The translations under genes and the position numbers were made by a program. The notes below the pieces were generated by a model. It was given only the letters and a program-made list of their open reading frames with translations. It ran no database searches and was not told the origin of the DNA. From the NCBI RefSeq assembly GCF_035989885.1, contig NZ_CP108518.1, forward strand, positions 1,178,001-1,242,000: a DNA stretch of 64,000 nucleotides, written 5' to 3'. Positions 27,858-36,414 of the stretch are shown one piece after another (position 1 is the stretch's first letter; every line of letters starts with the position of its first letter). This stretch comes from Streptomyces sp. NBC_01232. Its GTDB lineage: Bacteria; Actinomycetota; Actinomycetes; Streptomycetales; Streptomycetaceae.

Positions 27858-28202
27858 TCACGTGAGCCGGGCCGTCTCGGCCGCGGCCGCCGCGAGGACG
27901 CTGTCGAGGAGTCCGGGGAAGAGCGCCTGCAGTTCCTCCCGGCGCAGGGCGTTGAGCTTGGTGGTGCCCCGGTAGGCCTGGCGTACGACACCGCTCTCGC
28001 GCAGGACGCGGAAGTGGTGGGTGGTTGTGGACTTGGTGACCGGCAGGTCGAAGTGCGAGCAAGCCAGCTCCTCGGCCGAGCCGGCCAGGTCCAGGACGAT
28101 GGACAGCCGGACCGGGTCGGAGAGCGCGTGCAGCACGCCTTCCAGGCGGATCTCGCCCGCCTCGGGGTGGGCCAGGGTGCGGGAGGCGTCCCGTTCCGTC
28201 AT
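27858..28202 (-). CDS. ArsR-family transcriptional regulator
   Basis: A 114-residue winged-helix regulator (ALSDPVRLSIVLDLAG, STTTHHFRVLRESGVV). It lacks the classic ELCVCDL metal site, so a redox or organic signal is more likely than arsenic. It lies downstream of an old-yellow-enzyme gene on the same strand. Repeated palindromes upstream of that enzyme gene may be its operator. Confidence 0.82.
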   Translation of the reverse strand: MTERDASRTLAHPEAGEIRLEGVLHALSDPVRLSIVLDLAGSAEELACSHFDLPVTKSTTTHHFRVLRESGVVRQAYRGTTKLNALRREELQALFPGLLDSVLAAAAAETARLT

Positions 28203-28302
28203 GTCCCTGCTCCACTCACTCGGTCGGTGCGTTCCGGATGCCGCCGGCCCCATGGTACGAGAACCGTCGAAGAAGGCGGGCGGGCCGGGAAACCGGCGCT
28301 GC

Positions 28303-28328
28303 GGCTCCGGGGCCGGGCCGCCGGAGCC
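28303..28328 (-). terminator. hairpin after the old-yellow-enzyme gene
   Basis: GGCTCCGG (28303-28310) and CCGGAGCC (28321-28328) form an 8-bp stem with a GC-rich 10-base loop, 10 bases beyond the OYE gene stop codon. No T run follows. Confidence 0.45.
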
Positions 28329-28337
28329 GGACCAGCG

Positions 28338-29438
28338 TCACCAGGAGCGGTGGTACTGGTCGGGGGTACGGATCTCCGCGCCCAGCTCGCGCGCCGCGCG
28401 ACGGGCCCAGTACGGGTCGCGCAGCAGTTCCCGGCCCAGCAGGACGGCGTCGGCCTCGCCGTTGGCCAGGATCTTCTCGGCCTGCTCCGGTTCGGTGATC
28501 AGGCCGACGGCGGCCACGGGAAGGGCGGTCTCGGCCTTGACCCGGGCGGCGAAGGGGACTTGGTAACCGGGGCCGACGGGGATCTGGGCGTGCGGGGCGA
28601 GGCCTCCGGTCGAGACGTCGAGCAGGTCCACCCCGTGCGCCACCAGCAGCTGCGACAGCCGGACCGTCTCGTCGGCGGTCCACCCCTCCTCCTCCAGCCA
28701 GTCGGTGGCGGAGATCCGGAAGAGGAGCGGGAGCTCCTCGGGCCACACCGCCCGTACGGCGTCCACGACTTCGAGGGCGAAGCGGGTGCGGTTCTCGAAG
28801 GAACCGCCGTACTCGTCGGTGCGCCGGTTGCTGTACGGAGAGAGGAACTCGCCGATGAGGTAGCCGTGGGCGCCGTGGATCTCGACGGCCTCGTAGCCCG
28901 CGGCCAGCGCGCGCCCGGCGGCGGCCGCGAACTGGCCGGTGATCTCCCGGATCTCCTCGATCGTCAGTTCGTGGGGTACCGGGTAGCCCTCGGAGAACGG
29001 CACGGGGCTCGGGGCGGCCGGCTGCCAGCCGTGCGCCTCGGGCCCGACCGGCCGGCCGCCCTTCCAGGTCCGGTCGGTGGAGGCCTTGCGGCCGGCGTGC
29101 GCGATCTGGATGCCGGGGACGGTGCCACCGGCCTTGAGGAAGGAGGTGATCCGGCGCAGCGCCTCGACCTGGGTGTCGTTCCAGATGCCGAGGTCGTAGG
29201 GGGAGATCCGGCCCTCTGGGGAGACGGCGGTGGCCTCCTGGATGATCAGGCCGGTGCCGCCGGTGGCACGGGCGGTGTAGTGCGCGAAGTGCCAGTCGTT
29301 CGCCACACCCGCGTTCGGCCCGGCCGGCTCGGCGCTGTACTGGCACATCGGGGCCATCCACACCCGGTTCGGGATGGTGACGGAGCGGAGCGTGTAGGGC
29401 GCGAACAGGGCGGCGAAGGCGGCGGGTGCAGCACTCAT
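28338..29438 (-). CDS. NADH:flavin oxidoreductase, YqjM-type old yellow enzyme
   Basis: A 366-residue FMN enzyme that reduces activated alkenes. YqjM-class signatures are present: APMCQYSA with the regulatory Cys and Tyr, EIHGAHGYLIGEFLSPYSN with the paired substrate His, and the DEYGGSFENRTRF block. ATG 29438 has GGAGAG upstream. A cluster of CGTAC/GTACG repeats lies 50-90 bases upstream, and an ArsR gene follows on the same strand. Confidence 0.9.
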   Translation of the reverse strand: MSAAPAAFAALFAPYTLRSVTIPNRVWMAPMCQYSAEPAGPNAGVANDWHFAHYTARATGGTGLIIQEATAVSPEGRISPYDLGIWNDTQVEALRRITSFLKAGGTVPGIQIAHAGRKASTDRTWKGGRPVGPEAHGWQPAAPSPVPFSEGYPVPHELTIEEIREITGQFAAAAGRALAAGYEAVEIHGAHGYLIGEFLSPYSNRRTDEYGGSFENRTRFALEVVDAVRAVWPEELPLLFRISATDWLEEEGWTADETVRLSQLLVAHGVDLLDVSTGGLAPHAQIPVGPGYQVPFAARVKAETALPVAAVGLITEPEQAEKILANGEADAVLLGRELLRDPYWARRAARELGAEIRTPDQYHRSW

Positions 29439-29480
29439 CAGGCTCTCCAGATACGACCGGGCATGCCGGGGATCGACTAA

Positions 29481-29532
29481 GTACGAGGAACACCGTACTA
29501 CGAATTTTCTCGTACTACGAGACCTCTCGTAC
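29481..29532. promoter_or_regulatory. multiple CGTACTACGA repeats upstream of the OYE gene
   Basis: CGTACTACGA occurs at 29494-29503 and 29511-29520; the second copy is part of the 11-base palindrome TCGTACTACGA (29510-29520). Related half-sites GTACGAG (29481) and CTCGTAC (29526) flank them. The array overlaps the last codons of the WS/DGAT gene and sits where the OYE promoter should be, suggesting a multi-site operator. Confidence 0.55.
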
Positions 29533-30837
29533 AAGCTTGTCGAGTTCCGCGCGCAGGGCCCCGGCCAGGGCCGCCAGATCCGGGACGGCCGCCGCGTCGG
29601 CGACCAGTCCGTAGTGCACCGTCCCCTTGTACGTGGAGACCGCGACGGCCAGCGACTGGCCGCGGGCCAGCGGGGCGAGGGGGTAGACCTCGCGGACCGG
29701 GCTCCCGCCGAGGGTGAAGGTGAAGCTCGGCAGCGGGACGCTGGTGATCAGGATGTCGAAGAGCAGCCGGGCCGCCTGGGCCACGAGCGGCCCGCCGAGC
29801 CGGTGGCCGAGCGGGTGGACGTGGTCGGCCAGCAGGGCCACGGCTCCGGCGCCGCGGGCGGGTCCGGCGTCCTTGTTGCGGTCCATCGCGGCGCGTACGT
29901 GGTCCAGGCGCCGCAGCGGATCGGGCTCGGCGAGCGGCAGCCGGAGCAGATAGCCGGAGAGCCGGTTCCCGGCGCCGCCGGACATGCCGGGCCCGCGTCG
30001 CCGGGAGACGGGGATCAGGGCGCGCGGCCCCGCGCCCCAGGGCTCGGGGTCGCCCCGCTCCGCCAGCCAGCGCCGCAGGCCGCCCGCGACCAGGGCGATC
30101 AGCACGTCGTTGACGGTGCCTCCGGCACCCTTGCGGACCAGGTTGACCTCGTCCAGGTCGAGTGCGAGGCCGGCGACCTCACGGGTGCCGGGGCGGGCGG
30201 AGTCCGCGGTGAGCGCCGCCGGCACGCCGAGCGGCAGCCCGGAGCGGGCCATGGCGGCGCCGATCTCCAGGGCCTGGCCGACGTCCTGGACCCGGGCCGC
30301 CAGGGCTCCGGGGAGGCGGCGCAGGACGGAGCCGCCCCGCTGCTCGGGGACCGGGCGGCCGGGCGGCCGCGGGGCGGTCCCCTCGTCGAACAGGGTGGCC
30401 GCGAGGGCGAGGGCGCCCAGGCCGTCGGCGAGGGCGTGGTGGAACTTGAAGAGCACGGCGAAGGACTGCGGATCGGGGCCGGCCAGTACGTGCGCCTCCC
30501 ACGGCGGCAGCGCCCTGTTCAGCGGCCGGGCCATCAGCGGTCCGGCGGCGGCGTGCGGGACGGCCTCGTCCGTGCGGACGAGGAACACGTGGCGCGCCGG
30601 GTCGAAGCCGGGGTCCGGGGACCAGGCGGCCGCGCCGACGGGCAGCAGTACGTCGTGGATCCTGCGGCGCAGCCGCGGCACGGCGGCGCAGCGGGCGGCG
30701 AGCAGGCCGGCGGCCCGCTCGGCGGCGCCGGGGGCGGCGGCGCGGAAGACGGCGAGGGCACCCAGGTGCATGGGGTGATCGGCGGATTCGATCCGCCAGA
30801 AGGCGAGGTCGAGCGGGGACAGGTGCTCGGTGGCCAC
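29515..30837 (-). CDS. wax ester synthase/diacylglycerol acyltransferase (WS/DGAT)
   Basis: A 440-residue acyl-CoA-dependent acyltransferase of storage-lipid synthesis. The catalytic HHxxxDG motif is intact (FHHALADGLG, about residue 140). The N-terminus SPLDLAFWRIESADHPMHLGAL is characteristic, as is the late block NDVLIALVAGGLRRWL. It probably acts at the membrane surface on diacylglycerol or fatty alcohol. The stop codon lies within the repeated palindromes that precede the next leftward gene. Confidence 0.88.
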   Translation of the reverse strand: MATEHLSPLDLAFWRIESADHPMHLGALAVFRAAAPGAAERAAGLLAARCAAVPRLRRRIHDVLLPVGAAAWSPDPGFDPARHVFLVRTDEAVPHAAAGPLMARPLNRALPPWEAHVLAGPDPQSFAVLFKFHHALADGLGALALAATLFDEGTAPRPPGRPVPEQRGGSVLRRLPGALAARVQDVGQALEIGAAMARSGLPLGVPAALTADSARPGTREVAGLALDLDEVNLVRKGAGGTVNDVLIALVAGGLRRWLAERGDPEPWGAGPRALIPVSRRRGPGMSGGAGNRLSGYLLRLPLAEPDPLRRLDHVRAAMDRNKDAGPARGAGAVALLADHVHPLGHRLGGPLVAQAARLLFDILITSVPLPSFTFTLGGSPVREVYPLAPLARGQSLAVAVSTYKGTVHYGLVADAAAVPDLAALAGALRAELDKLVREVS

Positions 30838-31060
30838 ATACGTCCTGTCTCGTGCGGCGGCAGTGACCTGAAGTCAACCCATTCCGGGCACCGGCATGCA
30901 AGCAGCAATCATTTCGGGGCGGTAAATGATCGGTATTGATCTGCCCATCAGCAGCTCCGCGCCGTCCGCCGGGCCACTGTCACTGGCTGGGTACAGACTG
31001 GCGGAAAGATGCTCCGCAAGGAACGCCCGCCAAGGACGACGAGGTCCGGAGGTGCCGGCC

Positions 31061-32152
31061 ATGGCCGACGCAGTACTGCTCGTGGGAACCCGCAAAGGAC
31101 TCTTCATCGGCCGTCGCCGGGACGACGGACCGTGGGTGTTCGAGGAACCTCATTTCAACGCCCAGGCCGTCTACGCGGTCGCCGTCGACCGGCGGGGCCC
31201 CACGCCCCGGCTGCTGGTGGGCGGGGACAGTACGCACTGGGGGCCGTCCGTCTTCAGCTCCGACGACCTCGGGGCGACCTGGCGCGAGCCCGCCGCACCC
31301 GCCGTGAAGTTCCCCCAGGACACCGGCGCCTCCCTGGAGCGGGTCTGGCAGCTGCAGCCGGCCGGCCCCGAGGCCCCCGACGTGGTGTATGCGGGGACGG
31401 AACCGGCCGCTCTGTTCCGCTCTTCCGACCGGGGCGAGTCCTTCGAACTGGTCCGCCCGCTGTGGGAGCACCCGAGCCGCGGGAAGTGGGTGCCGGGCGG
31501 AGGCGGAGAGGGCCTGCACACGGTGATCACCGACCCCCGCGACGCGGACGCGGTGACCGTGGCCGTCTCCACCGCCGGCGTGTTCCGGACCAGGGACGGC
31601 GGGGCCAGCTGGACACCCTCCAACCAGGGCGTCTCGGCGGTGTTCCTGCCGGACCCGAACCCCGAGTTCGGCCAGTGCGTGCACAAGATCGCCCAAGACG
31701 CCACGGACACGGACCGGCTGTACCTGCAGAACCACTGGGGCGTCTACCGCAGCGACGACGCGGGGGGCCGGTGGACCGACATCGGCGGCGGGCTGCCCTC
31801 CGACTTCGGCTTCGCGGTCGCGGCCCACCCGCACCGGCCGGACACCGCCTACGTCTTCCCGCTCAACGCCGACTCCGACCGGGTTCCGGCCGAGCACCGG
31901 TGCCGGGTCTTCCGCACCCGGGACGCCGGCGCCACGTGGGAACCGCTGTCGCGCGGGCTCCCGGCCGGGGACCACTACGGCACGGTGCTCCGGGACGCGC
32001 TGTGCACGGACGACGCGGACCCGGCGGGCATCTACTTCGGCAACCGCAACGGCGAGGTGTACGCGAGCCACGACGACGGCGAGAGCTGGCAACTGCTCGC
32101 CGAGCACCTGCCGGACGTGCTCTGCGTACGGGCGGCCACGCTGGACCTCTGA
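31061..32152 (+). CDS. BNR/VPS10-type beta-propeller protein
   Basis: A 363-residue cytoplasmic protein with BNR/Asp-box repeats (SSDDLGATW, SSDRGESF, RTRDGGASW, RSDDAGGRW, RTRDAGATW, SHDDGESW), which form a six-blade or larger propeller. It is often annotated as exo-alpha-sialidase-like, but no signal peptide or sialidase catalytic set is seen. ATG 31061 has GGAGGTG upstream. It is the last gene before the biosynthetic cluster and is separated from it by a strong terminator. Confidence 0.8.
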   Translation: MADAVLLVGTRKGLFIGRRRDDGPWVFEEPHFNAQAVYAVAVDRRGPTPRLLVGGDSTHWGPSVFSSDDLGATWREPAAPAVKFPQDTGASLERVWQLQPAGPEAPDVVYAGTEPAALFRSSDRGESFELVRPLWEHPSRGKWVPGGGGEGLHTVITDPRDADAVTVAVSTAGVFRTRDGGASWTPSNQGVSAVFLPDPNPEFGQCVHKIAQDATDTDRLYLQNHWGVYRSDDAGGRWTDIGGGLPSDFGFAVAAHPHRPDTAYVFPLNADSDRVPAEHRCRVFRTRDAGATWEPLSRGLPAGDHYGTVLRDALCTDDADPAGIYFGNRNGEVYASHDDGESWQLLAEHLPDVLCVRAATLDL

Positions 32153-32173
32153 GGGGCCCGGGCCGTCGGTGAG

Positions 32174-32212
32174 GGTCCCGGGGCCCGCCGACGGCCGGCG
32201 GGCCCCGGGACC
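32174..32212. terminator. 17-bp perfect hairpin at the left cluster border
   Basis: Arms 32174-32190 and 32196-32212 pair perfectly with an ACGGC loop. It lies between the BNR gene and the convergent leftward sugar/tailoring operon and probably ends both. Confidence 0.75.
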
Positions 32213-32216
32213 GGAC

Positions 32217-34553
32217 TCAGCCGCGGCGCTCGGCGGTCACGTGCCAGACCGGCATGGTCGCGTTGCCGAACTCGTCGAGCGCCAGGCCGTCGATCCCCTC
32301 CTCCCCGACGCGGGAGTCCGGGTACTCCGCCTTGATCATGGCGACGACGTCCTCGGCCGCCAGCGAGCTCGCGTAGGCAGCGGCCTCGACGGACACCACG
32401 TCCCACACGGCGCCGACAACCTCGCGCAGGCTCTGCGCGCTGTGCCGGTGAGGTCCGGGGAACGGCGCCTCGAGCTCCTCGGCGAAGCAGAACATGTGCA
32501 GCCTGGCCCCCGGCCGGCACGCGTCGTGCAGCACCTCGAGGTAGCGAAGGCGCTCGTCCTCGGCCAGCGCGTGGAAGCACGCACTGTCGACGACGGTGTC
32601 GAAGCGTGCTGCGAGACCCGAGAGCCGGGTGGCGTCCCCGATGACGAACTCGACCTGCACACCCCGGGCCGCCGCCCGTCGGCGTGCCACCTCCACGGCC
32701 GTCTCCGCCACGTCCACGGCGGTCACCCGGTGCCCCTTCGACGCCAGGAACGCGGCGTTGTCCCCGAGCCCGCACCCGACGTCCAGGACGTCGCCGGTGA
32801 TCAGCCCGGCCTCCTGGACGGCGACCAGCGCCGGCTGGGGCCTGCCGATGTCCCAGGGCTGGACGGGCGGCGCATCCGCGTCCCCGGCGTACATGCGCTC
32901 GAAGTCGTACCGGTCGGGAATGTGGTCGGTGGAAAACGTCATGGGGCTCTCCCCTGCTCGGTTCGTGGACCGGACGGGCTGCGCGGGGCCGGAGGACGGC
33001 AGCCGCACGGACAGGTCGTGGTGGAAGACGTCGCGGGGGTCCCAGGTGGCCTTCACCACCTGCAGCGCCGCGTAGTTGTCCTTGTAGTAGAGCTGGTGCC
33101 AGGGCACACCGGACGTGTTCTGCTCCGGGTCCGCGAGGTCGATGTCCGGGTAGTTGATGTAGGACCCGTCCGTGCGTGCGCCGGAAACGGGCACGCCGCC
33201 GGTGTCCGCGTACAGCCCCGCGTAGAGCCCGCGCACCCAGGCGATGTGCAGGTCGTCCTCGGCCGGATCGCTCCAGGCCGCCGAGTAGGCGGCCTTGATC
33301 ACCGAGTCGCGCTGCGCCGAGGAGGTGTCCGCCGGCGCCACGGCGTTGATCGCGCCCCCGTAGCCGTTGAGCATCATCAGCGATTCGCGGCCGAAGTAGT
33401 CCTCGCTGGTGAACGACCGGTAGAGGGAGGCGATCTGCTCATCGGTGTGCACGTCGCGCAGGTACGCGGCCTTGGACTTGGACCGCGCCCCCAGCACGGG
33501 GCCGGAGTCGCCCTGGCCCATGTAACGCACCCCGGTGAGCCACGGCAGCCGGGTGCGGAACACGAACGGCTGGGCCCCCACCCCTTCGTCGACGGCCGCG
33601 AGGAACTCCTCCAGCCGGTCCGAGGCGTCCGGCGCCGTGGCGTCCATCTGCACGTACATCGTGAGGTCCCCGCCCGAGCGGTGGCGGACCCAGAGCGACG
33701 CGAAGAGCCCGGCGTACGGCGAGCCGACACCGCTGTGCTCCACGTGCCAGGCCATGAAATTGCCGATGAGCCGGGTGAAGGCGGGCAGGTCGCACTGCTC
33801 CCACGACCAGTTGACCATCGCGATCAGCAGCGCGCCGGGCGGCTTGGGCAGCAGCTGAGCCGGGTCCGTCCCCGAGGCGCCCGGCGAGCGCATCCAGAAC
33901 CGCGTCACGATGCCGAAGTTTCCGCCACCGCCTCCGGTGTGCGCCCACCACAGCGCCCGGTTGGGGTCGTCCGGCTCCCGGGTGGCCACCACCGTGCGCA
34001 CCGTTCCGCACGCGGCGACGTGCACGACCTCGACCGCGTACAGGTGGTCGGCGACGAGGCCGTGCATCCGGGACAGCGGACCGTACCCGCCACCGGTGAT
34101 GTGCCCGCCCGCGCCGACGGCGGTGCACACACCGGCGGGCAGGGTCACGCCCCAGTTCCGGTAGAGCGTCTTGTAGACGTGGCCGACGGTCGCGCCCGCC
34201 TCGATCGCGACGGCGCCGAGCTCCGGGTCGTGGTAGACCTGCGCCATCAGCGAGAGGTCGATCACGACCTCGACCGCCGGGTCGGCCACGAACGCCTCGC
34301 CGCAGTGGCCGCCGCTGCGCACGGCGACCCGTTTGCCCGCGGCGAGGGCCCGTTCCAGGGCGTCGGCGACCTGTTCGGTGGAGCTGACCAGCTCGATGTG
34401 GTCGGGCCGGCCGACGAACCGGTAGTTGTCGCCCCGCACCAGCTCGTCGTAGCGGAGGTCCTCGGGTCCGACGACGACCCGGCCGGGCACCGGGCGCCCG
34501 GCCGCCGCCGCGCGGGCAGCCGCGGTGGAGCCGCCGGACACGGTCGCCGTCAC
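32217..34553 (-). CDS. GilR-type bicovalent FAD oxidase fused to GilM-type methyltransferase
   Basis: A 778-residue open frame with two enzymes. Residues 1 to about 515 are a berberine-bridge/VAO-type FAD oxidase. Both flavin attachment residues are present: H83 (RSGGHCGE) and C143 (GVCTAVGAGGH), 60 apart as in GilR, the enzyme that oxidises the hemiacetal to the lactone in gilvocarcin. The BBE C-terminal block YYKDNYAALQ ends near 500. Residues 538-778 are a small class I SAM methyltransferase (WDIGRPQPAL, VLDVGCGLGDNAAFL) resembling GilM. An ATG at 32942 within the frame carries a strong AGGGGAG site, so the methyltransferase may also be made alone. GTG 34553 overlaps the upstream stop codon (GTGA). 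Assignment as GilR/GilM is by family resemblance. Confidence 0.82.
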   Translation of the reverse strand: MTATVSGGSTAAARAAAAGRPVPGRVVVGPEDLRYDELVRGDNYRFVGRPDHIELVSSTEQVADALERALAAGKRVAVRSGGHCGEAFVADPAVEVVIDLSLMAQVYHDPELGAVAIEAGATVGHVYKTLYRNWGVTLPAGVCTAVGAGGHITGGGYGPLSRMHGLVADHLYAVEVVHVAACGTVRTVVATREPDDPNRALWWAHTGGGGGNFGIVTRFWMRSPGASGTDPAQLLPKPPGALLIAMVNWSWEQCDLPAFTRLIGNFMAWHVEHSGVGSPYAGLFASLWVRHRSGGDLTMYVQMDATAPDASDRLEEFLAAVDEGVGAQPFVFRTRLPWLTGVRYMGQGDSGPVLGARSKSKAAYLRDVHTDEQIASLYRSFTSEDYFGRESLMMLNGYGGAINAVAPADTSSAQRDSVIKAAYSAAWSDPAEDDLHIAWVRGLYAGLYADTGGVPVSGARTDGSYINYPDIDLADPEQNTSGVPWHQLYYKDNYAALQVVKATWDPRDVFHHDLSVRLPSSGPAQPVRSTNRAGESPMTFSTDHIPDRYDFERMYAGDADAPPVQPWDIGRPQPALVAVQEAGLITGDVLDVGCGLGDNAAFLASKGHRVTAVDVAETAVEVARRRAAARGVQVEFVIGDATRLSGLAARFDTVVDSACFHALAEDERLRYLEVLHDACRPGARLHMFCFAEELEAPFPGPHRHSAQSLREVVGAVWDVVSVEAAAYASSLAAEDVVAMIKAEYPDSRVGEEGIDGLALDEFGNATMPVWHVTAERRG
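32942..32955 (-). promoter_or_regulatory. internal ribosome-binding site within the fused oxidase-methyltransferase frame
   Basis: On the minus strand AGGGGAGAG (32947-32955) stands about 6 bases before an in-frame ATG at 32942 that begins MTFSTDHIPDRY, the natural N-terminus expected for the methyltransferase. Translation could start here independently, giving a 241-residue free enzyme from the same frame. Confidence 0.6.
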
Positions 34554-35245
34554 CGGTCACCCGCCGGCGCGTCGGCGGCCGAGCGCGCGTACACGACCTC
34601 GTACGTGTTCGACGACCGCGACGTCAGCAGCTGCCCGGCCTCGGCGCGCATGGACCGCGCGTGCGCCGGGCGCTGCTCCTCCGGCAGCGTGTGGAAGGCC
34701 TCGTACGTCTCACGGCTGTCCCATTGGGCGTAGTTGACGACGAAGTCCCCGTCGATGCCGCGCAGGATGGAGTGGGAGCGGTAGCCGGGCACACTCTGCG
34801 TCCACGCGTCCGGCTTGGCGAACAGCTCCACGAGCCGGGCCTGGTGCGCGGGCTCGACGCCCATGATGACGATGACGGTGAAGTCGTCACGGTCGGGCGA
34901 GATCTCGATGTGCTCCAGGGAGGGGTGCAGGTGGGTGGCCACCACCTCGGTCTTGAGCAGGTGGACCGACGTGGTCAGATCGGTGAAGTGGGGCACCGTG
35001 TTGTGCTTGAAGCTCTCGCCCTCGTAACGCTCCTGGAGGTCGTCCAGGCTGCGCCACTGGATGTAGTTCGCGGCGCAGGGGTGGTCCAGGCCGCCGTGCA
35101 GGGTGGAGGACCGCCACCCCGGGTAGTTGGCACCCTGGATGATCCCCTGCATCGTGTCGAGCAGGGTCTTCTGGCCTTCGCGGGTGGCGGTGTCGAAGAG
35201 GTTGAACACCGTGAGCGATCCGTTGTCCGGCGTGATGAATGGCAT
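34550..35245 (-). CDS. two-domain antibiotic-biosynthesis monooxygenase, GilOII/JadG/AlpJ-like
   Basis: A 231-residue protein made of two tandem ferredoxin-like ABM folds (about residues 10-110 and 120-220), each with the N-Y-x-Q-W-x-S pattern (AANYIQWRSLDDL, VVNYAQWDSRETY). This architecture is that of GilOII, JadG and AlpJ, which open ring B of an angucycline precursor by oxidative C-C cleavage and allow the gilvocarcin-type skeleton. It sits between the O-methyltransferase and the GilR-like oxidase genes, as expected for late tailoring. Its stop overlaps the next start (GTGA), so translation is coupled. Confidence 0.8.
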   Translation of the reverse strand: MPFITPDNGSLTVFNLFDTATREGQKTLLDTMQGIIQGANYPGWRSSTLHGGLDHPCAANYIQWRSLDDLQERYEGESFKHNTVPHFTDLTTSVHLLKTEVVATHLHPSLEHIEISPDRDDFTVIVIMGVEPAHQARLVELFAKPDAWTQSVPGYRSHSILRGIDGDFVVNYAQWDSRETYEAFHTLPEEQRPAHARSMRAEAGQLLTSRSSNTYEVVYARSAADAPAGDR

Positions 35246-35279
35246 GTCTTCGGGTTCCTCCGGTTGGCTCGGGCCGGGG

Positions 35280-36302
35280 TCAGGCCCGGACGGCTTCGAC
35301 GACGCTGTGCAGGCCCGCCCGGACGATCCGGGTCAGCCGGAGTCCGGCCTCGGCGAAGAGCTCGGCGAACTCGGCCTCGGTGCGCTGCCGGCCGCCGCAC
35401 AGCACCAGCATGTTGAGGTCCATCAGGGAGACCGTCGGGGACGGTTCGGTCCGCTCCGGCATGACGGCCTCGACCAGCAGGACCCGGCCACCCTCGCCGA
35501 GCGCGGCACGGCAGTTGGCCAGGATCTTCAGGGAGTTCGCGTCGTCCCAGTCGTGGATGACGTTCGAGAGCAGGTAGGCGTCGCCGCCGGGCGGTACGGA
35601 GTCGAAGAAGTCGCCACCGACCGTTTCGACCCTGTCGTCGACGCCGAGCCCGCGGAACGTCTCCTTCGCGCCGACGACGACATCGGGCTGGTCGTAGAGC
35701 ACGCCGCGGACGTCCGGGTTGGCGGCGAGCACCGCGGCGAGCAGGGCTCCGTGTCCGCCCGCGACGTCCACGACGGTGCCTGCGCCGCTGAAGTCGAACG
35801 CGTCGACGACGGGGGCGATCAGCTGGCGCGAGGCCTCGGTCATGGCGTCGTCGAAGATGCCGGAGACGTCGGTGCGGTCCCGCATGAAGTCCCAGACGTT
35901 CTGTCCGTGCACCTTCTCGAAGGCGGGTTCGCCGGTACGGACGCTGTCCGCGAGGCCGACCCAGGTGTTGCGGTCGGCGGCGAGGCCGGTCCACCGGGCG
36001 AAGTTGCGCATGGAGGTCGGCGAGTCGCTGCGCAGCGCCTCGCCCACGTCGGTCAGGACGTAGACCGCGCCGTCCAGCTCCTCGACGAGCCCGATGTCGG
36101 CGCAGGCCCGCAGCAGCCGGTGGAGGGTGGGCGCGTGGGCGCCGACGGCTTCCGCGATCTCGTCCACCGGGCGGGCGCCGTCGGCCAGTGCATCGGCGAC
36201 GCCGAGTTCGGCGGCGGCGCTCACCGCGGCGGCCATCCAGCTCGATGTGACGAGCTGCAGGACGCGGACGGAGGGCGGGGGCTTCGGGTGTGAGGACTGC
36301 AT
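35280..36302 (-). CDS. O-methyltransferase, GilMT/DnrK-type
   Basis: A 340-residue SAM-dependent O-methyltransferase with an N-terminal dimerisation domain (residues 10-100) and a C-terminal Rossmann domain. Motif I is DVAGGHG, and the likely catalytic base is His in NVIHDWDD. It should methylate a phenol of the polyketide core; gilvocarcin-type products carry two O-methyl groups, and with the GilM-like domain this cluster has two suitable enzymes. It is 34 bases upstream of the GilOII-like gene in the same operon. Confidence 0.85.
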   Translation of the reverse strand: MQSSHPKPPPSVRVLQLVTSSWMAAAVSAAAELGVADALADGARPVDEIAEAVGAHAPTLHRLLRACADIGLVEELDGAVYVLTDVGEALRSDSPTSMRNFARWTGLAADRNTWVGLADSVRTGEPAFEKVHGQNVWDFMRDRTDVSGIFDDAMTEASRQLIAPVVDAFDFSGAGTVVDVAGGHGALLAAVLAANPDVRGVLYDQPDVVVGAKETFRGLGVDDRVETVGGDFFDSVPPGGDAYLLSNVIHDWDDANSLKILANCRAALGEGGRVLLVEAVMPERTEPSPTVSLMDLNMLVLCGGRQRTEAEFAELFAEAGLRLTRIVRAGLHSVVEAVRA

Positions 36303-36414
36303 GGGAAGCGGACCCTTTCGGTCGCGGGTTCGGTGGGGTGGGGGCGCCGTGCCGGAGCGCGGCCGTACGACGGCGTCGGCGGGCCGGTCTGCCGGCGCGC
36401 CGGTACGTCGTGGG

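Noticed and set aside
32169..34733. An 854-codon rightward frame
   Set aside because: It is the antisense shadow of the oxidase-methyltransferase gene; no domain was recognised.
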